Notes: generated by a model not told the origin, from the letters alone. A DNA stretch of 64,000 bases from DATEDA01 sp963789885 (GCA_963789885.1 CAWBNB010000046.1:1-64000); one strand, 5' to 3'. Counted from the first letter of the stretch, positions 24,674 through 32,993 are shown. A program made the numbers and translations.

Positions 24674-25105
24674 TCATTTGGAAATCGGATGACAAATGAG
24701 CCATACCACCGTGACAGCGGCCGAGGAAAGTAAGGCGTTGACGACCAAATACGTAACGGGAAGCACCGGGCGCAAGTTAAAGACGGCAACGCTCTCGACT
24801 GATACACCCTTCATTGGCGCAAGAGCGACAAGGCGGCGATACATCTCGCGCATGCGCCTGTAGTGGCCGATGATCCAAACAAACTTGAATGTGATCAACA
24901 GACCAAATGCAATGACTGAGCTTGGCAGGGCAACGGCAGAATTGTCATGGATGAAAGTCTGCGCTCCCCCTGATGTGACTAGCCAACCAATAATCACCAG
25001 CAACGCTGTGACGGTCTTGAACTGAAACTCTGGGAAGGCTTTGAATAGCTCAGTTGCCTGCGAATACAGGAGATCAAATTCGAGCGAAGAGTTGCTCGCG
25101 GCCAT
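24674..25105 (-). CDS. Cassette membrane protein of unknown function
   Basis: A 143-residue protein with three hydrophobic segments (TVTALLVIIGWLVTSGGAQ, VIAFGLLITFKFVWIIGHY, LPVTYLVVNALLSSAAVTVV) and a basic loop RRMREMYRRLVALAPMKGV between. I do not recognise a family. Its lower GC content and codon use differ from the catabolic genes, as expected for cassette cargo. ATG at 25105 (MAASNSSLEF) lies just inside the cassette. Confidence 0.7.
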   Translation of the reverse strand: MAASNSSLEFDLLYSQATELFKAFPEFQFKTVTALLVIIGWLVTSGGAQTFIHDNSAVALPSSVIAFGLLITFKFVWIIGHYRRMREMYRRLVALAPMKGVSVESVAVFNLRPVLPVTYLVVNALLSSAAVTVVWLICHPISK

Positions 25106-25110
25106 GATGA

Positions 25111-25189
25111 GCCCTAACGCCTTGCGTGAGCTGCAAGCGGAGGTGGGCGAAGCCCGCCGGAGCTTGTCAGCTCGACGCAAAAGTTAGGC
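25111..25189 (-). repeat. attC of the DsbA-family isomerase cassette
   Basis: Left core CCCTAAC within 25111-25118, right core GTTAGGC (25183-25189), arms TTGCGTGAGCTGCAAG and CTTGTCAGCTCGACGCAA, central GGTGGGCGAAGCCCGCC hairpin. Confidence 0.85.
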
Positions 25190-25630
25190 ATCCGCCCACC
25201 GAGTACATTCATTTCTTGGTTCCCTTGTACCAATCGAGCGCGATCTTGAGTCGATCATCACCCCAAAATATCTCGTCGCCAACGACAAATGTTGGGGAAC
25301 CGAAAATTCCGAGATGCCTTGCGACGTCCGTCTCCGTATCAAGTAGCGAATGGAGTTTCGCAGAGTCAGCTTCGGCGAGAACCGCGACGGGATCCTGTCC
25401 AAGGCTTGTTAGTATTCCAGCCAGGTTTGTGGGATCGGTGAACACTTTCTTTCCCATGGACCAGCTTTGATACACGGCCTTCGAGAACTGGGGGCACCAT
25501 CCGTCGCGAGATGCGACTAGACCGACTCGGTGAGCGAGGGTGCTTGGTTGAATCGGGTATGGCGGAGCCCCGGCAAGACGAACGCCGAATTGCGCGGCCC
25601 TGCGCTCGACATCGCGCCACATGTACTTAG

Positions 25631-26563
25631 ACCTTATCCGTAAATAATGTTTACTTTCGCGGGCACACGCCGGAAGCTGATGATGGCAGCGGCGAGCATG
25701 GTCAACGCCAGGTAAGAGCGATGCATCTTCTCATAGCGAACGAGCAGTTTGCGGAAGCGCGTGAACCACGAGTGCGCCACTTCGACCACCCAGCGCCGCG
25801 GGGGCTTGCCTTGGGCGCGTTGGGTCCGCTCTTCGCCGCGCGGACGGACATGCGGCGTGTAGTTGCGGTCGACCATGCTCTGCTTGGCGAGTGCGCCGAC
25901 GAAGCCGGCGTCGGCGCACAGGTGTTGCCGGGCGCGCGGGGCAACGGCCGGCCGTGGCAGGACGAGCGCGTCGAGAGTGGGCACCAATTGGCTGATGTCA
26001 TGGCGATTAGCCGCGGTCACGATGATCGACAGCGGGACGCCACGGGCGTCGACCAGCAACATTCGCTTGCTTCCATTTTTTTCCCCGGTCGGTGGGGTTG
26101 GGCCCCACCGACTCTTGCGCCAGCGGTGCCTTCAGTAATGCCCCGTCGATGCTCTGCCATCGCCAGGCGATACCCTCCATCTCGTCGTACTCGGCCAATC
26201 CCGCTTGCCACAGCGCGACGAAGAAGTCGGCTTTTTCCCATTCCAGGAACCGCTTGTGGATGGCACTGGCGCTGCCGAACCGCTCGCTCGGCAACGCTTT
26301 CCATTGGCAGCCGGTACGCAATACGTACACGATGGCCTCGAAGACCACGCGCACCTCTTTCGGCTTGCGTCCGCCGCCCGGTTTGCGCGCAAACTTCCGC
26401 CGCGTCGGCCGCCCCGGCCGCGGCGGGATCAGCGGCTCGACGCGCTCCCAAAATGCATCCGAGACTACCCATGATTCCAGCCGTGCTTTCGCCATCGCTT
26501 TCCTCCGTCCCGCGCATCATCGCGGACGGAGGAACAATGTACTCCTTTATTCACGGATAAGCT
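25631..26563 (-). mobile_element. IS5-family element (IS427-like)
   Basis: 933 bp with short inverted repeats (ACCTTATCCGT at the left, AGCTTATCCGT reading inward from the right) and a 5-bp direct repeat CTTAG at 25626-25630 and 26564-26568. It encodes two overlapping transposase frames, as in the IS427 subgroup. Confidence 0.88.
25634..26495 (-). CDS. IS5-family transposase, two frames
   Basis: The first frame (26495 to 26007: MAKARLESWVVSDAFWERVE, GGGRKPKEVRVVFEAIVYVL, WRWQSIDGALLKAP) contains the N-terminal DUF4096-like domain and first Asp. The second frame (26062 to 25634: MLLVDARGVPLSIIVTAANR, LCADAGFVGALAK, PRRWVVEVAHSWFTRFRKLL) contains the remaining catalytic Asp and Glu. They meet at an A7 run near 26078, consistent with programmed frameshifting known in this group. 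Confidence 0.88.
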
Positions 26564-26759
26564 CTTAGTCTTCACCGGCTTGCCAAGAAAAGGGCGGTTG
26601 TTTTGTTCGGTCATGATTGCCCGAGCAAAGAAGGGCCGCCAACGAACGTCGACGCCGGCCGTGATTTGTTCGATTCGCGTGACCGACAAGTACGAATAAG
26701 TACTCCCGCACGAGAAGAAAGACTCAATCGGTCCAGGCATGGTGCTCACTCTCTCGGAA

Positions 26760-26807
26760 GCCTAACGCTCGCGCTGAGCCGCGGTCGGCTCGAGCGCGGG
26801 ATTAGGC
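26760..26807 (-). repeat. Short attC of the cold-shock/DUF1294 cassette
   Basis: 48 bp: GCCTAAC (26760-26766) and ATTAGGC (26801-26807), the latter with G changed to A at the base next to the crossover. Arms GCTCGCGCTGAGCCG and CGGCTCGAGCGCGG pair. The first base of the right core is expected to be important for recombination, so the site may be weak. Confidence 0.75.
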
Positions 26808-26808
26808 C

Positions 26809-27397
26809 TCACTGTGCTGCCCATAGCGACCGGCCCACCGGGGAACACAGTGCAATAACGGCGATGACATTGACAGCAACTGTGCCCCAAAACACTGCCC
26901 GGAACTCGGCCTTGGTGGACTTGTGGCGAAGGAACTGCCGCGCAAGCAAAGCACCTGGCCAGCCACCGGCGAGTGAGAGGCCGTGAAGGGTGCTCTCTGG
27001 CGTCCGCCAGGCGCCACGCGCAGCAGCCGACTTATCAAGGGCGTAGGCGATAAGGGTGATCACACTCACTCCCGCGTAGATGCCTGCGACCAGGAGCGGT
27101 GGTCTCCATAGCACGCCAACGATAGCGAAGAGAACGAGAAACGCGGGGATGGCGAACAGAGTGGCAGTACCCCACTGCGCGGGCGAATCACGTTCGACAC
27201 CTCGGCGGCTGGCGCGCTTCTTACCCTCTGTGCCAAGCTCAACCTCGAATGAAAGGAGTTGACCAATCTTCGGGCGCTCAGCGCGGGTACGGAAGGCTTT
27301 GACGTTGAACAAAGATCTCCTGTCCGCCCTGCGTTGGCTCGATGAAGCCAAAGCCTCGCCCGTCGTTCCAGGATTTGATGACGCCGTCAATCCGCAT
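26809..27397 (-). CDS. Cold-shock domain plus DUF1294 membrane protein, one frameshift
   Basis: A known fusion architecture: the N-terminal cold-shock domain (MRIDGVIKSWNDGRGFGFIE, QEIFV, then VKAFRTRAERPKIGQLLSFE) and a C-terminal DUF1294 membrane domain (LVLFAIVGVLWRPPLLVAG, YALDKSAAARGAWRTPESTL, LHGLSLAGGWPGALLARQFL, RHKSTKAEFRAVFW). One base too many near 27308 (CAAC instead of CAC) breaks the frame between them; correction gives FVHVKAF, the conserved sequence. Length about 196 residues. Confidence 0.82.
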
Positions 27398-27414
27398 GGC
27401 GAGAAATTGGTGAG

Positions 27415-27519
27415 GCCTAACGCTCGCGTCGAGCGGCGCGCTCACGGCGCTTCGCAGAGCACGGCGATAAACGAAGAACAATCACGCTTCGCCGCGTCCG
27501 CTCGGGCGCGGGGTTAGGC
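27415..27519 (-). repeat. attC of the nucleotide-binding/winged-helix cassette
   Basis: Cores GCCTAAC (27415-27421) and GTTAGGC (27513-27519). Long and close to attC 8153-8257, sharing the unusual loop GCACGGCGATAAAC and the segment ACAATCACGCTTC-like on the right. Confidence 0.88.
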
Positions 27520-27529
27520 GCAGCGCTAA

Positions 27530-27886
27530 TCACCTACGGCTTCTCCGGTGCGGTTGCTGAAAGATGTCTGCGACGGCAACTATGGAATCGCGAGTCGCGG
27601 GTGAGAAGCGGGAAAGTTCCTCCGGCGTCAGCAGCCCCAATGACGAAATGAGTGCGAGCTGCGAGATCGCTTGCGATCGACGCGGCGCGTCGAAAGCCTG
27701 GGCGAGTTCCCGATCGCGTCGTTCGACCAATCGATAGATCTCAACATAGCGGTCGTGGGCCGGCTTGTTGACATCAGAGGACAGACGATTGATGTCAGTA
27801 AGGATGCGGGCGCAGAAGCGTTCGAGTGCCGCGGCCCGGAGCTCGCGAAAGACCTTCCAATCAGATTCCGGAAAGTCTCGTGGCAT
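27530..27886 (-). CDS. Small helical cassette protein of unknown function
   Basis: A 118-residue protein predicted to be helical (MPRDFPESDWKVFRELRAAA, LERFCARILTDINRLSSDVN, YVEIYRLVERRDRELAQAFD, SQAISQLALISSLGLLTPEE, RFSPATRDSIVAVADIF). I have seen similar DWKVFRELR...ALERFC proteins as short hypothetical proteins, but know no function. It follows the winged-helix gene on the same strand in the same cassette with a 28-bp gap, so the two probably act together. Confidence 0.65.
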   Translation of the reverse strand: MPRDFPESDWKVFRELRAAALERFCARILTDINRLSSDVNKPAHDRYVEIYRLVERRDRELAQAFDAPRRSQAISQLALISSLGLLTPEELSRFSPATRDSIVAVADIFQQPHRRSRR

Positions 27887-27914
27887 GACTTGCTGCAACT
27901 GATGGTTGGGTCTC

Positions 27915-28561
27915 TCACGCCGAGATCTGGACACGGGACGCGTATTCGTTGCCGCGGGTGATTGTGATGAGGCCAGCCTCGTGAAGTTCCTTCAGGAATT
28001 TCGACAGGTGGGCCTCGGTTTTCTTGGTCTCGTGCATTAAGTCGTCCAGGAGTTCTCGACGAAGAACGGAATCTCGGGCGTCGAGATGCCGGAGCATCCG
28101 AACTAGAAATCTACGCGTGCAACCCTTGTATCTGCGCTGGCGACAGAACTTCGTAAGGCGCTTGACGTAAATGCCGCGCGTAGACGGTTGTCTGTGGGCT
28201 TGTAGCGGTTCGCAACTGCACCAGCCAGATCGGAAATGATCGAGGTTTGGTCCGTTGGGACCTTTGCGTCCTCATCGATAAAGAGGAAGACGTTGTTCTC
28301 GCCGCGCGCCGCGCGGAAGTAACCATACTCGAGAGACACGTTGGCATTGCCGGTACTCGCATCAAACAGAGCCATGCAGCTGCTATCGAGGCCCCTCATG
28401 ATGTTGGTCAGAAGCTGCGTTACCGGCTGCCCTGGCTCACGCCCGATCGCCAAGAAATGGAGGGGGTAACGCTTGTGAAGCGTTTCGACCAAGTCCTCCT
28501 ACATGGTCTTGTACGGCTGGCACGGATAACCGAGGAAAACGCGATTCGCAATCAGAGCCAT
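27915..28561 (-). pseudogene. Nucleoside-deoxyribosyltransferase/TIR-like domain fused to a winged helix, interrupted
   Basis: Repairing one amber codon and one frameshift gives a protein of about 215 residues. The N-terminus (ATG 28561: MALIANRVFLGYPCQPYKTM) ends at TAG 28499-28501 and continues EDLVETLHKRYPLHFLAIGR, LDSSCMALFDASTGNANVSL, EYGYFRAARGENNVFLFIDE and SDLAGAVANRY, the pattern of NDT/TIR-like nucleotide-binding domains (D-x(n)-NPNV-x-LEYGYA-like). After a shift near 28175 the C-terminus is RFLVRMLRHLDARDSVLRRE, HETKKTEAHLSKFLKELHEA and GLITITRGNEY, a winged helix. The effector function is inference. Confidence 0.6.
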
Positions 28562-28613
28562 CGTCCGTAACTCCAGGTGCTTGCTCTCAACACTCGATCA
28601 CACTAGCGGAGAG

Positions 28614-28709
28614 GCCCAACGCTCGCGTTGACCGGCCGCCGAGGAGCGAAGCGACGAGGGAACCGCAAGCGGTACGCTTGCGGCCGTCCGCTCGAACGCG
28701 TGGTTGGGC
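28614..28709 (-). repeat. attC of the 28714 membrane-protein cassette
   Basis: Cores GCCCAAC (28614-28620) and GTTGGGC (28703-28709); inner GCCGAGGAGCGAAGCGACGA and ACGCTTGCGGCCGTCCGCTC. Member of the largest attC family in the array. Confidence 0.9.
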
Positions 28710-28713
28710 CCCG

Positions 28714-29133
28714 TCATGTATGACCTCGCCTGACGCTGCGTTCCCGGAAGAAGAAAAACAACATCAATGCGGGAGCAGCGGCAATTACCCAGTACGGTAA
28801 GTACGTCGACACCAATGCTCCCGCATTCGGTGGCTCGGAGAGGCCGCGAGTATTCACGACCACCACGACCACGGCGATGATTACGGACGCCGCAAGAAGA
28901 AAACGCTGCAGCCCGGCGTATGCACTCAGGCGCTCCCGGGCCCGCCAAAGATAGAAGCCCCACGCGTTCAAGACCAAGAAGCTGGCCACGCATACCCAAG
29001 CCGCCAGCGCGTCCTTCCGCAGGAGAACCAAGCCAAGGATGGGCAACCACAGCGTGCATCCGAGCTGCGCGCCAAACCAACCTCCGACGTTCCACGCGAA
29101 CGCGGACGGTGTGCTGTTTCGGTCAGTGGCCAC
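28714..29133 (-). CDS. Cassette membrane protein of unknown function
   Basis: About 139 residues with four hydrophobic segments (LGCTLWLPILGLVLLRKDAL, AAWVCVASFLVLNAWGFYLW, LLAASVIIAVVVVVVNTRGL, LPYWVIAAAPALMLFFFF) and a basic C-terminal end RERSVRRG. No ATG precedes the first helix; GTG at 29133 is the most likely start, with a TTG at 29157 inside the attC as an alternative. The family is not recognised. Confidence 0.65.
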   Translation of the reverse strand: MATDRNSTPSAFAWNVGGWFGAQLGCTLWLPILGLVLLRKDALAAWVCVASFLVLNAWGFYLWRARERLSAYAGLQRFLLAASVIIAVVVVVVNTRGLSEPPNAGALVSTYLPYWVIAAAPALMLFFFFRERSVRRGHT

Positions 29134-29235
29134 GGTGCAGATCTCTACGGGGCCCAACGCTGCGCTTGAGCCGCGGCGGACGAGCGAAGCGAGGAGGGAA
29201 CTGCCAGCGGTACGCTTGCAGCCGTCGGGTCGAAC

Positions 29236-30597
29236 CGAATGGAATGGCCTCCTCCTACTCGGACGGCATCGGATGTGCCAGATTGGAATTGGGTCATGTC
29301 CAATCGATGAGAGGAGGAGGTGCCATGAAGGTTACTACCGTCGGTGTCGATTTGGCAAAGAGCGTGTTTTCGATCCATGGTGTGGACGAGCGCGGCAACA
29401 CGGTGCTCAGGAAGTCGGTGCGTCGGGCGAAGCTGCTGGAGTTCTTTGCTCAGTTGCCTGCTTGCCTCGTGGGTATGGGAAGCTGCGCGGGCGCGCAGCA
29501 CTGGGCGCGCGAGCTCCTCAAGCTCGGTCACGAGCCGCGGATCATGGCCGCGGAGTTCGTCGCCCCGTACCGGATGAGCGGGAAGAACGACGCCAATGAT
29601 GCCGAGGCGATCTGTGAGGCAGTCGGGGGTCCGAAGATGCGCTTTGTTCCGCTGAAGTCAACCGAGCAGCAGGCGGTCTTGGCAGTCCATCGGATGCGCC
29701 AAAGACTGGTCGAGGAGCGAACGGCTCTTGCCAATCGCATGCGCGGGCTGTTGACCGAGAACGGGATCGTCTTCGCGAAAGGGATCGACCAGCTGCGCCG
29801 CGCAATGCCGGTGATCCTGGAGGATCCCCACAACCGGCTTCCGGAGTTGGGGCGCGAGGTGCTTGCCGACGCCAACCGGCACTTAGCCGAGCTCGACGCG
29901 CGGATTGCCGAATACGATCGAAGACTTGCCGCCCTGGCTCGATCGAGCGAGTCGGCCAAGCGCCTGATGAAGATCGAGGGCGTCGGAGCGGTAACCGCGA
30001 CCGCGATCGTCGCCACCGTAGGCGATGCGAAGGCGTTCAAGAACGGCAGACAGTTCGCCGCCTGGCTGGGACTCACCCCGCTGCAGCGTTCCACCGGCGG
30101 GCGCCAGCGCCTGGGACAGATCACCAAGCACGGCGATGTTTACCTGCGCACGATGCTCATCCACGGCAGCCGATCGGTGATGCGACTCACGCCGCAGCGC
30201 GCCGATGCGAAGAGCCGCTGGGTCGAGTCGCTCAGAGCTCGGCGCCCCGACAACATCGCCGCAGTGGCCCTTGCCGCCAAGCACGCACGCATCATCTGGG
30301 CGTTGCTTGCACGCGGACGGGACTATCGACCCGCTGTGTAGAAGAAACCGTTCCCCCGCCCGGAGATTGCGAGACTGAAGTGTTGATGGGTAAATAGGTC
30401 GGACCGGCGCCCGAAGAGCCTGGTAACCCGCACGGTCAGTAGCCCAGACCGCGAAGCGAATGAGGATCGGGCGCGCGGCTGTTCCATGATGGTCTGCGGC
30501 GACGCTACGCCGCTCGCGAAGACCGAATATAGAGATGCAATCTCGACCTACTCGCCCTAAACAATCCGGACTTGCGCACCCGGGGGAGGCCATATAG
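29236..30597 (+). mobile_element. IS110-family (IS1111-attC type) element, copy 1
   Basis: About 1362 bp. Subterminal inverted repeats ATGGCCTCCTCC (left) and ATATGGCCTCCCCC (reading inward from the right) and insertion inside an attC are hallmarks of the IS1111-attC group. It is identical to copy 2 at 31632-32993 as far as I can compare. Ends are placed from attC reconstruction and could be off by a few bases. No target duplication, as expected for the family. Confidence 0.85.
29325..30341 (+). CDS. IS110/IS1111 DEDD transposase
   Basis: A 338-residue protein with an N-terminal RuvC-like DEDD domain (TTVGVDLAKSVFSIHGVDER with the first Asp; MSGKNDANDAEAICEAVG with later Asp residues) and a C-terminal Transposase_20 domain (LMKIEGVGAVTATAIVATVG, FAAWLGLTPLQRSTGGRQRL, ITKHGDVYLRTMLIHGSRSV). 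The catalytic serine region is within GSRSV. ATG at 29325 follows GAGGAGGAGG, a strong ribosome site. Confidence 0.93.
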   Translation: MKVTTVGVDLAKSVFSIHGVDERGNTVLRKSVRRAKLLEFFAQLPACLVGMGSCAGAQHWARELLKLGHEPRIMAAEFVAPYRMSGKNDANDAEAICEAVGGPKMRFVPLKSTEQQAVLAVHRMRQRLVEERTALANRMRGLLTENGIVFAKGIDQLRRAMPVILEDPHNRLPELGREVLADANRHLAELDARIAEYDRRLAALARSSESAKRLMKIEGVGAVTATAIVATVGDAKAFKNGRQFAAWLGLTPLQRSTGGRQRLGQITKHGDVYLRTMLIHGSRSVMRLTPQRADAKSRWVESLRARRPDNIAAVALAAKHARIIWALLARGRDYRPAV

Positions 30598-30601
30598 CGG
30601 G

Positions 30602-30814
30602 TTAGACCGCGACGTCGACGTACTCGACCTTGCTAGACGGCGAGGGTACGGGAACCCCATCTTCGCGGAGCCCCGCGACATGAAACTCGATTGCTTCACG
30701 GATGAGTGATTCGACCTGGGCCTCGGTGTCGCCGGTCGCGACGCACCCGGGCAGATCGGGCACGTAGGCGGAGTAGTTGCCGTTGGCCTTTTCGATAACG
30801 ATCGCGTAGCGCAT
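30602..30814 (-). CDS. hicB: HicB-family antitoxin
   Basis: A 70-residue antitoxin with the partial RNase H-like fold: MRYAIVIEKANGNYSAYVPD, LPGCVATGDTEAQVESLIRE and AIEFHVAGLREDG. There is no C-terminal DNA-binding domain, so it is the short HicB type. It is downstream of hicA with an 11-bp gap and would neutralise HicA. The TAA stop lies in the attC right core. Confidence 0.9.
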   Translation of the reverse strand: MRYAIVIEKANGNYSAYVPDLPGCVATGDTEAQVESLIREAIEFHVAGLREDGVPVPSPSSKVEYVDVAV

Positions 30815-30825
30815 TCTTTTGATCC

Positions 30826-31014
30826 CTATTTCTTGAGACCCGACTGCTTCAGGATACTGTTTAGAGTGCCAGGTGCAAGATCATCGCTCGGTTTTCCGGC
30901 AACTGTGACACGTCCCGGCTTGGACGGGTGCTTGAACTGGCGGTGGCTCCCGCGCGTGGCCACCAAGAACCACCCGTCTTCCTGAAGCATTCGAAGGACC
31001 TCACTGACTTTCAC
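30826..31014 (-). CDS. hicA: HicA-family mRNA interferase toxin
   Basis: A 62-residue dsRBD-like toxin. The catalytic histidine is in VATRGSHRQFKHPSKPGRVT; flanking MKVSEVLRMLQEDGWFL and LAPGTLNSILKQSGLKK complete the family pattern. It cleaves mRNA independently of ribosomes. hicA-hicB order and co-transcription are standard. Confidence 0.92.
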   Translation of the reverse strand: MKVSEVLRMLQEDGWFLVATRGSHRQFKHPSKPGRVTVAGKPSDDLAPGTLNSILKQSGLKK

Positions 31015-31067
31015 GCCCCGAGAGTATCAGCTGCAATGGGTCAGTCGGTGAGCCACATGGTCTCGCG

Positions 31068-31145
31068 GTCTAACGTCTCAGTTCAGCGGCCCGTGCAGGC
31101 GGGCGAAGCCCGCCGTAACGGGTCCGCTGCAACTGATGGTTGGGC
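31068..31145 (-). repeat. attC of the YdhR-like cassette
   Basis: Cores GTCTAAC (31068-31074) and GTTGGGC (31139-31145); arms CTCAGTTCAGCGGCCCG and CGGGTCCGCTGCAACTGATG; central hairpin GGCGGGCGAAGCCCGCC. Confidence 0.9.
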
Positions 31146-31170
31146 CTCACCTCGCGCGGGTGTCGGACGG

Positions 31171-31482
31171 TCAGGCCGGTTCGATAACCTTCGCTAGGTT
31201 GTCCACTGACACGGGGACCTCCGCGTAAAGAATGTCAGGAGGCGCGCCGTACTTCTCGGTAACCATGGCTTTCCATTCACGCGTGTAACACGCCTCAGCG
31301 GCTGCCTTTGATTCCCAGAGATAGATGCCTCCCGCTCGATCGCCCGCCTCCGTTACATAGTAGTGCTTTCGCACAAGCCCTGGCTTACCCAAATACTTTG
31401 GCGCTGTCGACTTGAAGACAGCGGCTGCCTCAGCAACGCTCCAGGGCTTTGGCAGTTTGAACGTCACGATCGAGACGATCAT
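31171..31482 (-). CDS. YdhR-like monooxygenase (dimeric alpha-beta barrel)
   Basis: A 103-residue ferredoxin-like protein: MIVSIVTFKLPKPWSVAEAA, VFKSTAPKYLGKPGLVRKHY, YVTEAGDRAGGIYLWESKAA and AEACYTREWKAMVTEKYGAP match the YdhR/antibiotic-biosynthesis monooxygenase-like family. It could be a cofactor-free oxygenase or a heme/ligand binder; no specific role is known. Start at 31482; single-gene cassette whose neighbour attC carries IS110 copy 2. Confidence 0.85.
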   Translation of the reverse strand: MIVSIVTFKLPKPWSVAEAAAVFKSTAPKYLGKPGLVRKHYYVTEAGDRAGGIYLWESKAAAEACYTREWKAMVTEKYGAPPDILYAEVPVSVDNLAKVIEPA

Positions 31483-31631
31483 TCTCAGTCCTCCTGACTG
31501 TGAAGCGTTGCGGCGGAAGGTCGATATCTACTGGGGTTCCTGATGAGGCCCAACGCTGCGCTTGAGCCGCGGCGGACGAGCGAAGCGAGGAGGGAACTGC
31601 CAGCGGTACGCTTGCAGCCGTCGGGTCGAAC

Positions 31632-32993
31632 CGAATGGAATGGCCTCCTCCTACTCGGACGGCATCGGATGTGCCAGATTGGAATTGGGTCATGTCCAAT
31701 CGATGAGAGGAGGAGGTGCCATGAAGGTTACTACCGTCGGTGTCGATTTGGCAAAGAGCGTGTTTTCGATCCATGGTGTGGACGAGCGCGGCAACACGGT
31801 GCTCAGGAAGTCGGTGCGTCGGGCGAAGCTGCTGGAGTTCTTTGCTCAGTTGCCTGCTTGCCTCGTGGGTATGGGAAGCTGCGCGGGCGCGCAGCACTGG
31901 GCGCGCGAGCTCCTCAAGCTCGGTCACGAGCCGCGGATCATGGCCGCGGAGTTCGTCGCCCCGTACCGGATGAGCGGGAAGAACGACGCCAATGATGCCG
32001 AGGCGATCTGTGAGGCAGTCGGGGGTCCGAAGATGCGCTTTGTTCCGCTGAAGTCAACCGAGCAGCAGGCGGTCTTGGCAGTCCATCGGATGCGCCAAAG
32101 ACTGGTCGAGGAGCGAACGGCTCTTGCCAATCGCATGCGCGGGCTGTTGACCGAGAACGGGATCGTCTTCGCGAAAGGGATCGACCAGCTGCGCCGCGCA
32201 ATGCCGGTGATCCTGGAGGATCCCCACAACCGGCTTCCGGAGTTGGGGCGCGAGGTGCTTGCCGACGCCAACCGGCACTTAGCCGAGCTCGACGCGCGGA
32301 TTGCCGAATACGATCGAAGACTTGCCGCCCTGGCTCGATCGAGCGAGTCGGCCAAGCGCCTGATGAAGATCGAGGGCGTCGGAGCGGTAACCGCGACCGC
32401 GATCGTCGCCACCGTAGGCGATGCGAAGGCGTTCAAGAACGGCAGACAGTTCGCCGCCTGGCTGGGACTCACCCCGCTGCAGCGTTCCACCGGCGGGCGC
32501 CAGCGCCTGGGACAGATCACCAAGCACGGCGATGTTTACCTGCGCACGATGCTCATCCACGGCAGCCGATCGGTGATGCGACTCACGCCGCAGCGCGCCG
32601 ATGCGAAGAGCCGCTGGGTCGAGTCGCTCAGAGCTCGGCGCCCCGACAACATCGCCGCAGTGGCCCTTGCCGCCAAGCACGCACGCATCATCTGGGCGTT
32701 GCTTGCACGCGGACGGGACTATCGACCCGCTGTGTAGAAGAAACCGTTCCCCCGCCCGGAGATTGCGAGACTGAAGTGTTGATGGGTAAATAGGTCGGAC
32801 CGGCGCCCGAAGAGCCTGGTAACCCGCACGGTCAGTAGCCCAGACCGCGAAGCGAATGAGGATCGGGCGCGCGGCTGTTCCATGATGGTCTGCGGCGACG
32901 CTACGCCGCTCGCGAAGACCGAATATAGAGATGCAATCTCGACCTACTCGCCCTAAACAATCCGGACTTGCGCACCCGGGGGAGGCCATATAG
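31632..32993 (+). mobile_element. IS110-family (IS1111-attC type) element, copy 2
   Basis: Apparently identical to copy 1 at a constant offset of 2396 bp. The identity covers the attC left arm, the IS and the start of the right core (31547-33002) and stops at the attC edges on both sides, so the surrounding cassettes are unrelated. Confidence 0.88.
31721..32737 (+). CDS. IS110/IS1111 DEDD transposase, second copy
   Basis: 338 residues with the same sequence as the copy at 29325-30341, including the DEDD motif regions TTVGVDLAKSVFSIHG and MSGKNDANDAEAICEAVG and the C-terminal Transposase_20 segment. ATG at 31721 after GAGGAGGAGG. Confidence 0.93.
   Translation: MKVTTVGVDLAKSVFSIHGVDERGNTVLRKSVRRAKLLEFFAQLPACLVGMGSCAGAQHWARELLKLGHEPRIMAAEFVAPYRMSGKNDANDAEAICEAVGGPKMRFVPLKSTEQQAVLAVHRMRQRLVEERTALANRMRGLLTENGIVFAKGIDQLRRAMPVILEDPHNRLPELGREVLADANRHLAELDARIAEYDRRLAALARSSESAKRLMKIEGVGAVTATAIVATVGDAKAFKNGRQFAAWLGLTPLQRSTGGRQRLGQITKHGDVYLRTMLIHGSRSVMRLTPQRADAKSRWVESLRARRPDNIAAVALAAKHARIIWALLARGRDYRPAV

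Larger units (their letters stand above)
25209..26749 (-). pseudogene. 2-hydroxychromene-2-carboxylate isomerase-like (DsbA family), split by IS5
   Basis: The N-terminal half (26749 to about 26569: MSTMPGPIESFFSCGSTYSY, RWRPFFARAI, RPFLGKPVKTK) and C-terminal half (about 25625 to 25209: YMWRDVERRAAQFGV, YPIQPSTLAHRVGL, GIFGSPTFVVGDEIFWGDD, WYKGTKK) join in frame when the IS5 element and one copy of the 5-bp duplication CTTAG are removed. The result is about 200 residues, normal for kappa-class GST/HCCA isomerases, which isomerise hydroxychromene carboxylates with glutathione. The motif GSPTFVVG (cis-Pro loop) is intact. Confidence 0.88.
29152..30607 (-). repeat. attC of the hicAB cassette, interrupted by IS110 copy 1
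   Basis: The left part GCCCAAC...GTCGGGTCGAAC (29152-29235) and right end CGGGTTAGAC (30598-30607) form one attC of the common family once the IS110 element is removed. The HicB stop overlaps the right core. Confidence 0.85.

Noticed and set aside
13255..28501. TAG codons as reassigned or suppressed amber codons
   Set aside because: TAG is used as a normal stop in this window (for example the glutamine synthetase-like gene at 39293-39295 and pcaJ/pcaH), so recoding is unlikely.
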